From: Tenrec ecaudatus | Taxonomy: Eukaryota; Chordata; Mammalia; Afrosoricida; Tenrecidae | Length of the DNA stretch: 64,000 nt | Reading direction: 5' to 3' | Assembly (NCBI RefSeq): GCF_050624435.1 | Contig: NC_134538.1 | Coordinates: 114,154,437-114,218,436 of the forward strand | Shown here: in pieces, positions 24,269 through 35,971 of the stretch | Layout of the letters: each line of letters starts with the position of its first letter | Position numbering within the stretch: position 1 is the first letter of the stretch | Program-made: the position numbers and the translations under genes | The notes under the pieces: generated by a model | Told to the model about the DNA's origin: nothing | Seen by the model: only the letters and a program-made list of their open reading frames with translations | Databases searched by the model: none

Positions 24269-24747
24269 TTCATCATTGCCCAGTAACTTTTAAAGCATTA
24301 AAACATCAACCAAAATTTATTCCTCACAACTTTTGGGGTTTTCTGTAGTTAAACCCAAGATACATTCCTCTCATCAGAATACTTTTGTGAATTCTTAATT
24401 ACTGAAATAAAACCTTTGCTTTCATTTTGATGGCACCAGCTAGTTTCACGTTGACTTTTTTTTGTAATGTCGGGGTGGAGTTTGAATGTAGGTTGCACAC
24501 ACCAAGGTCCAGGGTCTGTATCATGCAGGGATGTTTGGGGTCATCACTACACAATTTTATTAGGAGTCGCCACCACAAAAATAACCGCTTGAATTCCAGG
24601 CTCTCTCTCACTGCAAGAACTCTGAGACGTCATTAAATAACTAATTCTGATGTTATTGTGTCCTCGTTTGTTACATTATGTCTTCTATGCTTTCATTCTG
24701 GTGAGAATTTTTGATATTTGCCTATGGCTATACGAATACCAACAAAT

Positions 24748-24877
24748 AGAAGCAGAAGACCTCTGACAAAAAGGAACGGACACAGTGGCTGCAACCAGGA
24801 GCTCAAATCTAGCCATGCTGAGGCTGCTGTAGGAGCAGGTTTCATTCAGATTCCATAGCACCTAACAACAACGGAGG
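24748..24877 (+). mobile_element. RTE 3' end fragment
   Basis: GGACACAGTGGCTGCAACCA, GGAGCTCAAATCTAGC and ATAGCACCTAACAACAACGG match the last ~130 bp of the other plus-strand RTE copies, including the AACAAC tail. It is a very short 5'-truncated insertion. Confidence 0.7.
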
Positions 24878-25891
24878 CATTACGTTGTGGTCCTAGGCAA
24901 CGTGCTGTCCAGTACGTTTTTAAGTGTGTGACATCTCACTCTATGTAAGCTGTAAGTCAGCAGCTGCATCTGCCAGCTGCAGGAAACAGTGCCAGTCTTT
25001 GCAGATGGAATGAGGTGGCTGAGAGAATAGGCTAGAGGTTTTAGGCACCTTGCCCACTACAAACCCACCGGTGGCAATGCCTGTAAGCAAGAAATTGTCT
25101 ACCTTCTTTGGGACTCACTTTGGGGGAGTCCAAGATTCTGAAGCCCTGACATAGATCAGCCTGATTTAAAATTGGGAAATGCAATGCGGAGTTCTCTTCT
25201 GGGCTCCATGCCCAATATATTGACAAGGACTATGAATCAGTCAGAGGCTTGTAGCTATTTCTTTTTTAACATTCATTTACCAAGGATAGTCTGGAAAATA
25301 TGTGAGGTTTTTCTTTGCTTTTGTTTTTTAAAGTATATGAATTGAGTTGTCTTCCAGGAAAATATAATAAAAGGCTTTGAATTGAGGGAAAAAAAGTGAT
25401 TAATTCATTTTTCAATTGGTATTTTGAAGACTCTAGAATACATGTTGAATAAAACTGTTTTCATGCAAGATACTGTTTCTAAGTTAACTAAACACAATAA
25501 GGAATTATACTGTCAGATTTCGGTTGCCACGACCCACGTTGCTCAGGGCTGGTGTGCTCCTTTTCAGGTGCCCTTTCCTTTGGGTCTTCTATCTCTTTTG
25601 ATACTATTAGGTTACTCTAATACTAACTTCTCTTTTCCTCTTAAAAAATCTATTTCCAAATATGAAGCATATACCCCAAATCCCTTATAATACACATTCC
25701 AGTGCAGACACGAAAGATTCTCCTGTCATTACTTTTACTCCTTGGATGCATTCATAATTATATAAAATTGCTGGTGCTTGCTAAAGCTTCAGGAAATCCT
25801 TAAAAGTGTACTGAGGAATTTAGAGTTCTTGTTAAGGCTTACCAGGCAAGAGTTGCTGATGTGTATCAACTAATGTATGCGATCCCCGCTT
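24878..25891. other. No gene or repeat family recognised
   Basis: Open frames of up to 88 codons (for example 25424-25690) show no recognisable domain. No exon or retrocopy pattern was seen. Confidence 0.5.
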
Positions 25892-26520
25892 GTCTGTAAG
25901 TTGAGCTCACTGTGGTTGCTGGTAATGATCCTGTGATGCCGGGCATCATCGCCCTAAGTGTAGTTACAGTATTTCAAACTCGAGCAGGGTGAACCATGGT
26001 GAACACGTCTCAGCAGATCTTCAATAATAAGACAGATTAAGGAGAAAGAAGAGACAGTTCACTTCCAAAGGATTAGCCACAGAAAAAAATATGAACAATA
26101 GCAAGGCATTGTTTGATACAGTGCTAGAAGATGAGTCTTTCAGGGGGGAAGAAACTCAAAATATGACTGGAGCAGAGTTGCCTCCTGAAAGTACAGTTGA
26201 CCTCATTGGCACGACCGGGTCAGTGCGTTCAAGAACCGCCTTCATTTGCCGAGAGCTGCCCCAGGCATTAGTAAGCGTCAATGGACCGGTCATAGTCGTC
26301 GGGAGTTGGACAGTCCTATGATTTATTATGCGGGAATAATAAATCTGAGAGGAATGGCATCACATGTATCTTCTAAAATAGCAGCTATAGACCTTCAAGG
26401 AAGACTAGTTACTACAACTACTCCTGAAAATTTTACATCAAATTGTTCCAATTTGTCAATGATGAAGAAATGAACATGTCTACCAAATTCTACGGTCTGA
26501 CATTGATCTGAGTTGCAATG

Positions 26521-26593
26521 AAATCCTTACTCTTTGTTTCCAACTTTCGTCTAGTGATTGGGATGTACAGTTGGAAACAAAGAGTAAGGATTT
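26521..26593. repeat. Perfect inverted repeat with 25-bp arms inside the RTE endonuclease
   Basis: The arms at 26521-26545 and 26569-26593 are exact reverse complements separated by 23 nt. The right arm (..GTTGGAAACAAAGAGTAAGG) fits the RTE consensus at this point. The left arm does not and has replaced native sequence, as in a template-switch mutation. Confidence 0.9.
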
Positions 26594-28357
26594 ATAGAAA
26601 ATGTGGCTTTGGCTTTAGAAACAAAGCAGGAGATAGCATAACACATTTTTTCAAGATCAACAGTTTCTTCTTTGTGAATACCTTTTTTCACCAACTTAAA
26701 CAGTGTCTATAAAGAGAGATAATGGAGAAACTCAATATCACCAACTAAAAAAAATAGGGCCATAGCACGTCATAAATTGCTCATCTACAAGTTCAAGTTG
26801 AAGGTGAAGACAATTAAAACAAGTCTGTGAATGCCAAAAATAAGATCTTAAAAATCCCATCTTAATTTAGAGCACATCTCAAGAACATATGTAACAAAGG
26901 AACATAAACACCAGATAACTGATAAATTGTGGGATGAAATAAAAAACATGAAAAAAGAAAAGATCATGAAAATTTCAAGAAAGAAAGATGAGATCAAACT
27001 GAATATCAGAAGAATTTGTGGGTTTCTCTTTCACCTAGAGTAGCTAAAACAGGTAGGAAAAATATCAGAAATAATTTCTTAATGAAACAGTTCAGAAGGC
27101 AGTTCGAGAAGAAAAAATGAGCATTATTAAATATATATGCTAAGATCTAAAATTAGAACACCAGAAATGTATATCTCAATATAGCTCAAGTGTAATAAAT
27201 TGAACAAACCCAAGCGTCTAGTTGTAATTATGGAGAATTCTATTGGCAGTGTACTGGAGGATGTAGGAAGCACCAAAAGTAAAGGGGAGTTCTGTATCGT
27301 TCCTTTACCAAAAGTAGCTGGTTGATATGCCACTATTGTGGGAGATAGCCTATCTCCAAGGATGGTTCCAATTACATCGAAGTAAGAAATTCAAGCTACA
27401 TTGAAGACAATAGTGAAAACCAAGACAGGTGGAATGCCAATTGAAACGTTCAATTGCACTTACTCAGCTGTGCAAGGAAATCTGAAAGAAGTTACCTAGG
27501 AAATCACCTGAAAGCAGTCCAGGGTCTGTCCAATCCAAAGAAACATGACTAAATTGAACGTAGAATTATTGAATGATGTCATTAATATCATATGCAAGTA
27601 AAATTTTGCCAAAGATAATTTTTAAAATAGCTACAGCAGTATATTGATAAGGAGCTGGTATGAATTCAAGCTGGATTAAGAAAGTATGGAGAGAGATCAT
27701 TATTGACATCAGGCATATATTGTTTGAAAGCAGAGAATGCCAGAAATATGTTTACTTGCATTTTATATTTACTTGCATTTTATGAAACCATTCAATTATG
27801 TGCTGCTTAATAAATTGTGGGCAGTATTATGAAGAATGAGAATCCTGAAGCACTTCATTGTGATCATGTGGAACTGGCCAAGAGGACATCACTCACAGAA
27901 CAAAGAAATACTGCAAGGTTTTAAATCGGGAAGGTGTATGTCAGAGTTGTATCTTTTTGCCATATTTATTGAATCTGTATGCTGAGAAAATAATCCAAGA
28001 AACTGGAAACAAGAAGATGAACTCAACCTCAAGATTAGAGAAAGGCCCGTCAACAACTTGCATTATGCAGCTGACCGCCTTGCTTAGTAGAAGGAAAGAA
28101 TTGAAAGACTTGAAGCACTGACTGATGGAGATCAGAGAGAATGACCTTCAAGACAGATGACCAGTGGAGATTGCAACTCACCGTAAAGAATACAAAAGCC
28201 ATCCATCACAGCTAGACTAGTAGCCAAAATCATTTTAACAAATAAAAGAATGAAGTTGTCAAGGACTTCGTTTTATTTGAATTTACAGTGAAAGCCCAGG
28301 GAAGCAGCAGTTGAGAAACCAAAGGACATCTTGCACTGGGCAAATTTGTCGTACTTG

Positions 28358-28812
28358 CAGTGGTTCTCCACCTTGCTCATGCCGCAGCTCTTTCCTACAG
28401 TGCTCATGTGGTAGGGACCCCAATCATAAATTTATTTTTGTTATGACTTGTAATGTAAATATCTGATATGCAGGATGTATTTTCATTGTTACAAATTGAA
28501 CCTAATTAAAGCATAGTGATTAATCACAAAAACAGTATGTAATTATGTATTGTGAAATATTTATTTGTAATGAAAATTAATGAAATGTCTTGAAGCATGG
28601 TGTAGCCTGGGTAACCGTATTCAGGTCAGGTTCTTGTATGTGGGCATATCTGCATGTGGGCAGACCGGCCTGGAGAAGGATAGAGGAGCGGTGTCTCACT
28701 TCCTAAGACCATTGGAAATATGTGTTTTCTGATGGTCTTATGTGACCACTGTGAAAGGGTTGTTGACCTCCAAGGGGTCTTGACCCCTTTGAGAACAGGT
28801 TGAGAACCACTG
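28358..28812 (-). mobile_element. SPIN-like non-autonomous hAT element, longest copy (455 bp), inside an RTE
   Basis: The ends CAGTGGTTCTCCACCT and AGGTTGAGAACCACTG are near-perfect complements. The interior has TGTGGGCAGACCGGCCTGGA followed by AGGATAGAGGAGCGGTGTCT, and AAGACCATTGGAAATATGTG paired with TTTCTGATGGTCTTA, both hallmark blocks of SPIN. The flanks are RTE sequence on both sides. The expected 8-bp duplication is not clear (CGTACTTG and TAAGGATT), so the junction has decayed or suffered a small deletion. Confidence 0.85.
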
Positions 28813-29324
28813 TAAGGATTATTTAAACTATTAAGTGACAAAGATATCACTCTTAGGGCTAATATATTCCTAAATTAAATTTTATGTCCTTTGGGTCCAA
28901 GTTATGCTATCTTAAGTCGACTCATGTACATGCAAAGAAAGCTTGGAGAATCGATGCATTTGAGCCCTAGTGTTGACAAGCAATCTGGGAAATACCATGC
29001 ACCGCCAGAAGAACAAACACGTCTGTCTTGAAAGATATACATCCAGAATGCTCTTTAGAAGAAAAAAAGAGTGAGATTTTGTTTTGCACACTTTGGACAT
29101 GTTATTAGGAGAAACCAGTCACCGGAGAAAAACATATTTACAAGAAAAAGGTCTGCGAAATAGAGGAAGACCCTCCAGGAGATAGATAGATACAGTTGTT
29201 ACAACCATCGGATCACTATAAAAACCATGATGAAGATGCTGTAGGGTCAGGCAGTAATTTGTTCTGTTGCGCATAGGCTTGCTGTCCAGTAGAGGCAACT
29301 CATAGGTATCAAACAGCAGTTCTT

Positions 29325-30799
29325 AAAATAGCTTAGCCATGGAGGACCGAGTACTGTTGGAACAGACGGTTTAGAGAAATCCCAGACACCAGTTACCTTT
29401 CGACATTGCAAACGCAGCTGTTAAACGGTTAGAAGATGCTTAGGCTATCAGTAAACGACTGTGAGAAGTCATTCTAAAGCTTTTCTCCTTGTGGTTGGGT
29501 GTTCAAAGCTCACTTCTGTATATGAAACAACGATAAAGATGTTTATGATTACCAGACTACCCAATGGATCACAATCCCTGGATCTACAGGAGGGGCTATT
29601 AGCACCATCTGGATATCTGACCTATTACCTGCCGTTCCAGTTCTAGGAAAATCATCAACTATATTGGGAACTTGTTCCCACTGCTGAGTTATCCAATTTA
29701 GAACAAAAACGTTATCGGGTTTGGGAAATCAAACAAATCTCCCAGACAAGTATACTAGTGTCTTTGGAATGACAAAAATCTCAGTCTCCTAATCAGCAAA
29801 TTCAATGGATGTCCTTTGGAAGCACTAAACTTGGTAATTGTGATTATTACATGGTATCTGGACAGTGGAAAAAGAGTTATAACTTTAAAAAACAACCAAA
29901 ATAAAATATTTAAATAAGAGATGCTTCCGCCAAATATGGAATGAAGAGGCTCCAAGGACACAACAGAGACTTTTCTTTAGGAAAGATTAAATCTACAAGG
30001 AAAAATTACCATGTTCCTTCATGGAGAACCTTGCAAATGTTTATATGACAAAGGGTTACTCTTTCTGCCATTAACCACAACTGTTTACAATATTCCTCTG
30101 CACTGGGGCTTAAAAAACGCCTTCAAAAGTTGTGGGGTTACAAATTAAGAACAGATTTAAATTCTTTCAAACCTGTTCCTGTCTTCCTTGGCCTTCCTGT
30201 AGATTGACATGCCTTTTCACTTAGTCCTAGGAAGATACTCCTGTTTATTTGTTGTACAGAAATTGCTTGTCTAAATGGTCCAGTCATTTACAATTTTCAG
30301 TAAAATGAGAAATATTATTGAGCTAGCCAGATAACACACACACCACATTTAATGAGGGATCTGAATCACTACTAATTAAAAATGGAGAGACTGCTGCTTG
30401 TAAGCATTAGTCATGCCCCAAACTACTTGATCACTTCCACCCATTTCCCTCTGACCTTTTTTCATTAATTCCTGAAACCTTATAGGCCACCACCTGCAGT
30501 GGCATGGGTTAAGTTTTATCAGCAGAACCCATTAAAGTTCAGGTAGACACTTCCAAGCCTTTATTGAAAATCCTTCAATATCTTCTTAAATGAGAAGCTA
30601 AAGAGGGTTTAACTTGTATACTCAGGACTTCCTTTCTTAAAGGATTAATGTTTGCCTGCACCGGCCCTTGTAACTGCTCGGTACTCCAGGTTAAAACCCA
30701 AACATCAGAGGCTGGGGGCTTGTTTGAGGTTTATGGGCTATCAAATGCCTGTTCCAAGATTCCCAGTAGTTTCAAACTCGTATGTATTACTTTCTAACA
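29325..30799. other. No gene or repeat family recognised
   Basis: Nothing assignable. Open frames are below 100 codons and have no domain signature. Confidence 0.45.
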
Positions 30800-30980
30800 G
30801 CTTCAGGTGGTGCTGCACCAGACTGCTGGTGGCAACCCTGGCAGTGCCAACCCATCCACTGCTCGGTGGGAGGAGACGTTCTGCTCCCATAACAATCTAT
30901 AGCCGTGAACAGCCTCGATCCCTAGTGGGGATGCTGTGAATCTGAATCAACTGTGATAGTGGGTTTGGGTTGGGGTTTCA
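30800..30980 (+). mobile_element. AfroSINE
   Basis: TTCAGGTGGTGCTGCACCAG (box A area) is followed by GGGAGGAGACGTTCTGCTCC, CATAACAATCTATAGCCGTG, and GCTGTGAATCTGAATCAACT with a GTGGGTTTGGGTTGGGG tail. The 5' boundary is uncertain. Confidence 0.65.
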
Positions 30981-31436
30981 TATTCCTCCAGAAACTACAC
31001 GTGTTATTGTTCTTGGTTTTTGGAACACCTTTTGTATTATTCTGGTACGTCCTGAGCGCCGAGGTTTGCTTTCCCTCGCCTGAGAAAATCAGCATCATTC
31101 CTGGAGCGTACTGGCCCAAGGTTCTGTAAAAGACTCAAGTTCATTTTCTCAAATCTGAAATACAGACTTGCAATCTGTACAATTTGAAAGCGAGTCTACC
31201 CTGCTGAAGTATGCTGGTGAGTTAACGATATTTTCTGCCTCCCAATGGGCTTGTTTTGAGGATCGTGTAATTTTGTTTAAAATATTTAGCTGCCCTGAGG
31301 CATAAAACTCTAAAGCATACAGATAGTCTTACCAGCCATCTGATAAGTATTTAGGCAATTTTACTCTGCATAAGGCATTTATATTGATCCTAAATGGAAA
31401 TAAGCTATTTTTGCTTTTGCTATCTATACCCAACAA
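30981..31436. other. No gene or repeat family recognised
   Basis: AT-rich spacer between two AfroSINE copies. Confidence 0.5.
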
Positions 31437-31625
31437 AGCCCTGGTGGCAGATTAGTTATGAGTTGAGCTTCTAACTGCAAGGCCAACCATTCAAAATCAC
31501 CAGATTCTCCACAGGAAAAATATCAGACTTTCTACTCCCATAAAGATTCACAGTCTAGAAATTCGTGTGGGTAAGTTGACCCTGTTTTACAAGGTCCCTA
31601 TTAGCATGGACCCCATTGAAAGCAA
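31437..31625 (+). mobile_element. AfroSINE
   Basis: AGCCCTGGTGGCAGATTAGT (box A region), CAAGGCCAACCATTCAAAAT (box B), TACTCCCATAAAGATTCACA, GTCTAGAAATTCG and a diverged 3' end near CCCATTGAAAGCAAA. It abuts the truncated RTE copy that follows. Confidence 0.75.
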
Positions 31626-31639
31626 ATATTGAGTTTGAG

Positions 31640-32945
31640 ATTTATCTCCAACAATCAAATGATATAATGAATATCATATACAAGTATAATTTTGTTGAAA
31701 ATAATTTTTTAAACTGTTGCAGCAGTATATTAACAGAGAGCTTCCAGAAATTCAGCTAAATTCAGGAGAGGATGTGAACCAAGGGGAATTATTGGTGATG
31801 TCAGATGGACTTTTACTGAAAGCAGATAATATCAGAAAGATATTAACTTGTGTTTTATTGACTCTGCAATTGCACTTTTCTGTGTGGATCCTAACAAACC
31901 ATCATTAATATCAAGGAGAATGGGGATTCCAGAAAAAATAATTGTTGTGTCCCTGTAGAACCTATACATAGTAAGAATCTATACAAAGAAAATAAAATAA
32001 TACTATATTGTTTAAAATCAAGAAAGGCGTGCAGCAGAGTTGTGTCTTCTTGTTATATTTATTCGATATGTGTGCTGGGAAAATAACCCAAGAAGTTGGG
32101 TTATATGATGGAAACGCAGTATCAAGATTGGCTTATTAACAAACTTCAATATGCAGATAATACAACCTTCCTTGAGCCCCTGCTGATAAAAATCAAATAA
32201 TGTAGCCTTCAGTATAAATCTCCAGCAACGTAAAGGGAACAAAAATTCTCACAACTGGACCAAAAGGCAACATAGTGATGGAGAAAATTCTGAGGTTGTC
32301 AAGGATTTCATTTCGCCTGAATGTACAATCAATGGTCGTATAAGCTCAGTTCTGACCCATGATGACCCTAGAACAGTGTAGAAACGTCCCTGTGTGTTTG
32401 CAAGCCTGTAGGTTTTTAGGGGAATAGAAAACCTCATTCTTTATCTTTAAATGTAGCTCATTTAAGTAGCAGTCAAGAAGTCAAAAGATGCATTACATTA
32501 GGAACATCTGCTGGACATGGCCTCTGTAAGTGTGGAAGAGCAAGGATGTCACTCTGATGACCACTATGGGCCTGGCCGTGGCATTTTAAATGCCACATAT
32601 GCATGTGAAAATTGGGCAGTGCATAAGGGAACCCAAATAAGGATTGATGCGTTTGAAGTATGAGGTTGGGGAACAACATTGAAATTGCCAGGGGCTGCCA
32701 GAAGAGCAAGCAAAACAGTCTTAAAAGAAATATAGCTAAACTGTTCCTTAGAAGATTTCATCTCACGTACTTTGGATACTTTATCTGGAGAGATCAGTTC
32801 CTGGAAAAGGGCATCATGTTTAGGAAAATAGACGTTAGTGAAAGACAAGCACAGCAGCGCTTTAAGGGCAGTGTGGGGCCAACAGTGCGGCTCTCTGTTG
32901 TAAGTAGAATTGCTGTGGGTCAGTCCTGACTTGACAACACCTAAC
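31640..32945 (+). mobile_element. RTE, 5'-truncated: reverse transcriptase to 3' end
   Basis: It begins within the N-terminal reverse transcriptase (TTGCAGCAGTATATTAACAG, then C-x-S-G-E-D-V-N-x-G in place of the usual Q-A-G-F-R-R-G-R-G). Motif A (CTTGTGTTTTATTGACTCTG) follows near 31846. Motif C reads Y-A-D-N near 32150. An inverted AfroSINE interrupts it at 32339-32452. The 3' part includes CTCACGTACTTTGGATACTT and CAGTCCTGACTTGACAACAC. In-frame stops make it a fossil. Confidence 0.8.
32339..32452 (-). mobile_element. AfroSINE fragment inserted in RTE, minus strand
   Basis: CAGTTCTGACCCATGATGAC, CTAGAACAGTGTAGAAACGT, TTTGCAAGCCTGTAGG and GGGGAATAGAAAACCTC are the reversed 3' two-thirds of AfroSINE. 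RTE sequence lies on both sides (ATGTACAATCAATGG before, AAGTAGCAGTCAAGAAGTCA after), so it postdates that RTE. Confidence 0.7.
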
Positions 32946-34171
32946 AGAAGCGATGTAGCCTAAAGCAAGCAAGAATTTTGTTGACCTTTGGGGCACTGTA
33001 GCTACTATGGGCTGTGGATTCCCAATTTCAACCTTTTAAATCCTATAAAAGTATTTGAAAGCATTTGAACCAGATATTTTCCAAATTATACTCGGTCTAG
33101 ATAATACGCCTGCATTAGACTTTCCTAACATTCACTTAGATTTTTTTTTTCCTGTTTGTACATGAAGTCTCTGGAAACCCATCAAGCACTTTAACCGAGA
33201 AACACAGAGAACATCGGAACCCAGTTGGTAATTACAAACTGCCGTTTGGTCCTTTGCTATCGGGTACCTACCCTGCTTCTGAGCTCTTGTTCATAGCCAC
33301 ACATTGCAGACACAGCGCTGCAAGTTTCTAAATGTGTGTGTTCCACAAACAATATCTGCTCTACTTGATTTTGCTCTGACACATCTTTCCTCCAGCTGAC
33401 TCACTTCTATGTGCTCCTCTAGACTGTACCTAGCATTAGATTACATTCTGCGATTTGCTTAAATTCTACCACTGTACTTCCAGAAATTATAAGAACTACC
33501 CAACAGTGGCTGCTTAAATTTAACTGAATAACTTTTAGCTCCACAAAAATTTTTATAAGAAATTCCTTTTGCTAATCTTGATTTAGTAATATGTGTTGAT
33601 AAATCCTACATGAAACATGTTCCTAGTAATCTTCACACCTAGGCTGGCTATACCACCACAATCTTTATTGATGTCCTTGAAAGCCACGTCCTGCCCAAAG
33701 GGTCGCAGCCCAATAAGCTGAATTAATTCTTCTTTCCAGATTCTGGGGGCTTATTAAAGGAAGGACCACGAATGTTTACCAAAATTTGAGTTGACTTATG
33801 GTTTCAATATATTTTAGAAAAAGAAAAAAAAATCTTACTTCTTAGTAACTTCCATGAAAGGGGAACCTAAGTAGGAGAACTTTTATATATTTTATAAGTT
33901 TTTATTCTCTCAGGCTGCAGAGACAGAGAAAACAATCTTCCTGAGAAAACTACCAAAAAGCGTCCTTTCAAATTGCCCTGCTTACAGGAAAACAAAAAGG
34001 AGATTACCTTAATTTATCCATAAACAATAATTTCCTTACTGAATTAACTAAAGCTAAACAGTGAAAAATGAAAGAAAGCAGATTTTTTTCATGATTCCAT
34101 GAACAAATTATTACTACAGCCAAATTAGAAGTGCATCTTAGTAATCCATGTCTTTATGTTTACACATTTTG
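32946..34171. other. No gene or repeat family recognised
   Basis: No open frame, retrocopy or family motif could be supported. Confidence 0.5.
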
Positions 34172-34330
34172 CTGTTCAGTAAGCTTTGGGTTTCTAATTA
34201 TGAGGTTGTGTGTTCAAACCCAACAGAAATTTCATAGGAGAAAGATGTGACTATCTGATCCCTTGAACATTCACAAACTCAGACATCCTATGAAGTGCTG
34301 GGTCAGAATTGATTCAATGGAGGTAGCTAT
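34172..34330 (+). mobile_element. AfroSINE
   Basis: GTAAGCTTTGGGTTTCTAAT, TATGAGGTTGTGTGTTCAAA (box B), GGAGAAAGATGTGACTATCT, CATTCACAAACTCAG and GTCAGAATTGATTCAATGG occur in family order. Confidence 0.7.
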
Positions 34331-35289
34331 GTTAAAAACATGCTATGAGAGACTTTATTAGAATGAGATAACATAATTGAGATATTGAAGAAATATGGAT
34401 GGGCACTTTTTTTTCTAAGACAACAAACTATGTTGTCTTTCATCGCTCTATTTGTCCTCATTACAACCAAACAATTAATTAAATTTCCAACTTCCAAAGA
34501 TTCATTAGCATCAGGACCTTTCCTTGAATGATAATTAGGTTCATTTGTATCCCACCTCTGAATATTTACAAATATGTATTAGTAATAATTTTTGAATTGT
34601 TGTATTGGGAAAAATATTTACCTAGCCACTGCTCCACTATGAAAACATAATTCCTACTTGGGGAACATCAACACATCTTTTCAGTAAGATATTCATTTTA
34701 CTGGACAAGTTATTAGAGCATTGTGTAATGTTTTCTACCTACAAATGACTCTACTACCTTTATCATAACCAGTCTTTTATAATAATAAAAAAATTAGCCA
34801 AGCTTTATGAATTTTGAAGCTTATCCTGGTCTAAGTTCATTTCCTGAGTCCTACTAAATTTTAGGTTTATTCCATATGTGTCACATAAATTAATACCACA
34901 TGAAATTATTACCTAAAGGCCTTTTTATATATACTCTAATTCTAATTTAATGCAACTTGAATTGATGAAATATTTTCAGTTTTTGATTCAGTATTCTCAA
35001 GTGGATTTGCATGAGTCAAAGAAGTTTTTGATAGCCAAAACTTAGAACCACAAAAGTTGCCTATTATTAAACCAGGTGACTTGGTATTGGAGGAAGTACC
35101 AATTAAAGATTGCTATACATCTTATTGGAGATATATATTTTTATCCTCACTAACAGTTGTGGTCGTAATTATAGAGAGTTAAAAGTTGGACCCAGCTGTC
35201 CCAAAGAAAGCAGGCTAAAGTTCCTCCCTAGATTGTTAAACCCACAGGAACCCTTAAAATGAAGTCCAAATGCTCTTCAGAAGTAAAAT
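34331..35289. other. AT-rich sequence, nothing recognised
   Basis: No coding or repeat signature. Confidence 0.5.
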
Positions 35290-35450
35290 TCAAATACAGA
35301 CTCATTGCCATCAAGTTGACAACCATCAAGTGGCCCCCTAGCACAGGGTGTAATATGGCTGTGGTTTCTGAGACTCTGAACAAGAGTATAACGCCTCATT
35401 GTTTGCTCTCAGAACATTGGGTGTAGTTGCCATTAGCAGTTCAACAGAGA
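35290..35450 (-). mobile_element. AfroSINE, minus strand, diverged
   Basis: CAGACTCATTGCCATCAAGT and TGACAACCATCAAGTGG are the reversed tail. GGCTGTGGTTTCTGAGACTC, ACAAGAGTATAACGCCTCAT and GTAGTTGCCATTAGCAG follow in body order. Confidence 0.65.
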
Positions 35451-35930
35451 AGGTGTGTGCCCCAGGACTCCTTTGAGCAGCGGATCAGGACAAAAGAAGC
35501 TTCCATTCGAGATCTTGGAACGTGATTACATGCAACCTATGCACATCTTGGCAACTCGTTGAAATATGGATTTTTTTTCCTGATTACTTTTATTATTTCA
35601 GTTGCTTTATTACATACTTGTAGCATTATGTCTTGATTTAAAATTCTCTTGTTTCATGCAAATAACAAGGGGAATTTGCTTTATCATAGCTATTATTTAC
35701 ATGTTATTTGTATTGTTATTTTAATTTTTAGTCAATATTCTGATACTCTGAAGCTTTTTTCTGAGTGTCCTCTTATTGTATATCAATGATGCTCAGCATG
35801 ATAACACATTGGTACTTAAGGAAAGCTACCCTGGAGTCATGGTATTTATCAGTCTACCCATCGGGACCTCTTGTCTACTCATAATTACTCTTTCTTAAAA
35901 TGGTTTAAAAATTCAACCAAAGACTCCTGT

Positions 35931-35971
35931 CACACACACACATGCACACACACACACACACACACACACAC
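35931..35971. repeat. (CA)n microsatellite with one TG interruption
   Basis: Six CA dinucleotides, then TG, then about 13 CA dinucleotides. It is long enough to be polymorphic. Confidence 0.95.

Larger units (their letters stand above)
25892..29324 (+). mobile_element. RTE-clade (BovB-like) LINE, near full length, inactivated
   Basis: This is the most complete RTE here. The 5' UTR starts near 25892 (CTGTAAGTTGAGCTCACTGT). The APE-type endonuclease follows: a G-I-S-x-R-Q-W-T-G block near 26252-26280, D-W-N-like N-V-I-G-M near 26552, and F-F-V-N-T-F-F-H-Q near 26680. The linker includes D-K-L-W-D-E-I near 26920. The reverse transcriptase spans about 27580-28260. Its active-site motif C, normally YADD, reads Y-A-A-D at 28064-28075. 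The 3' region resumes after the SPIN insertion (28358-28812) and ends near 29324. Stops and frameshifts occur throughout. Intact relatives encode one protein for target-primed reverse transcription. Confidence 0.85.
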
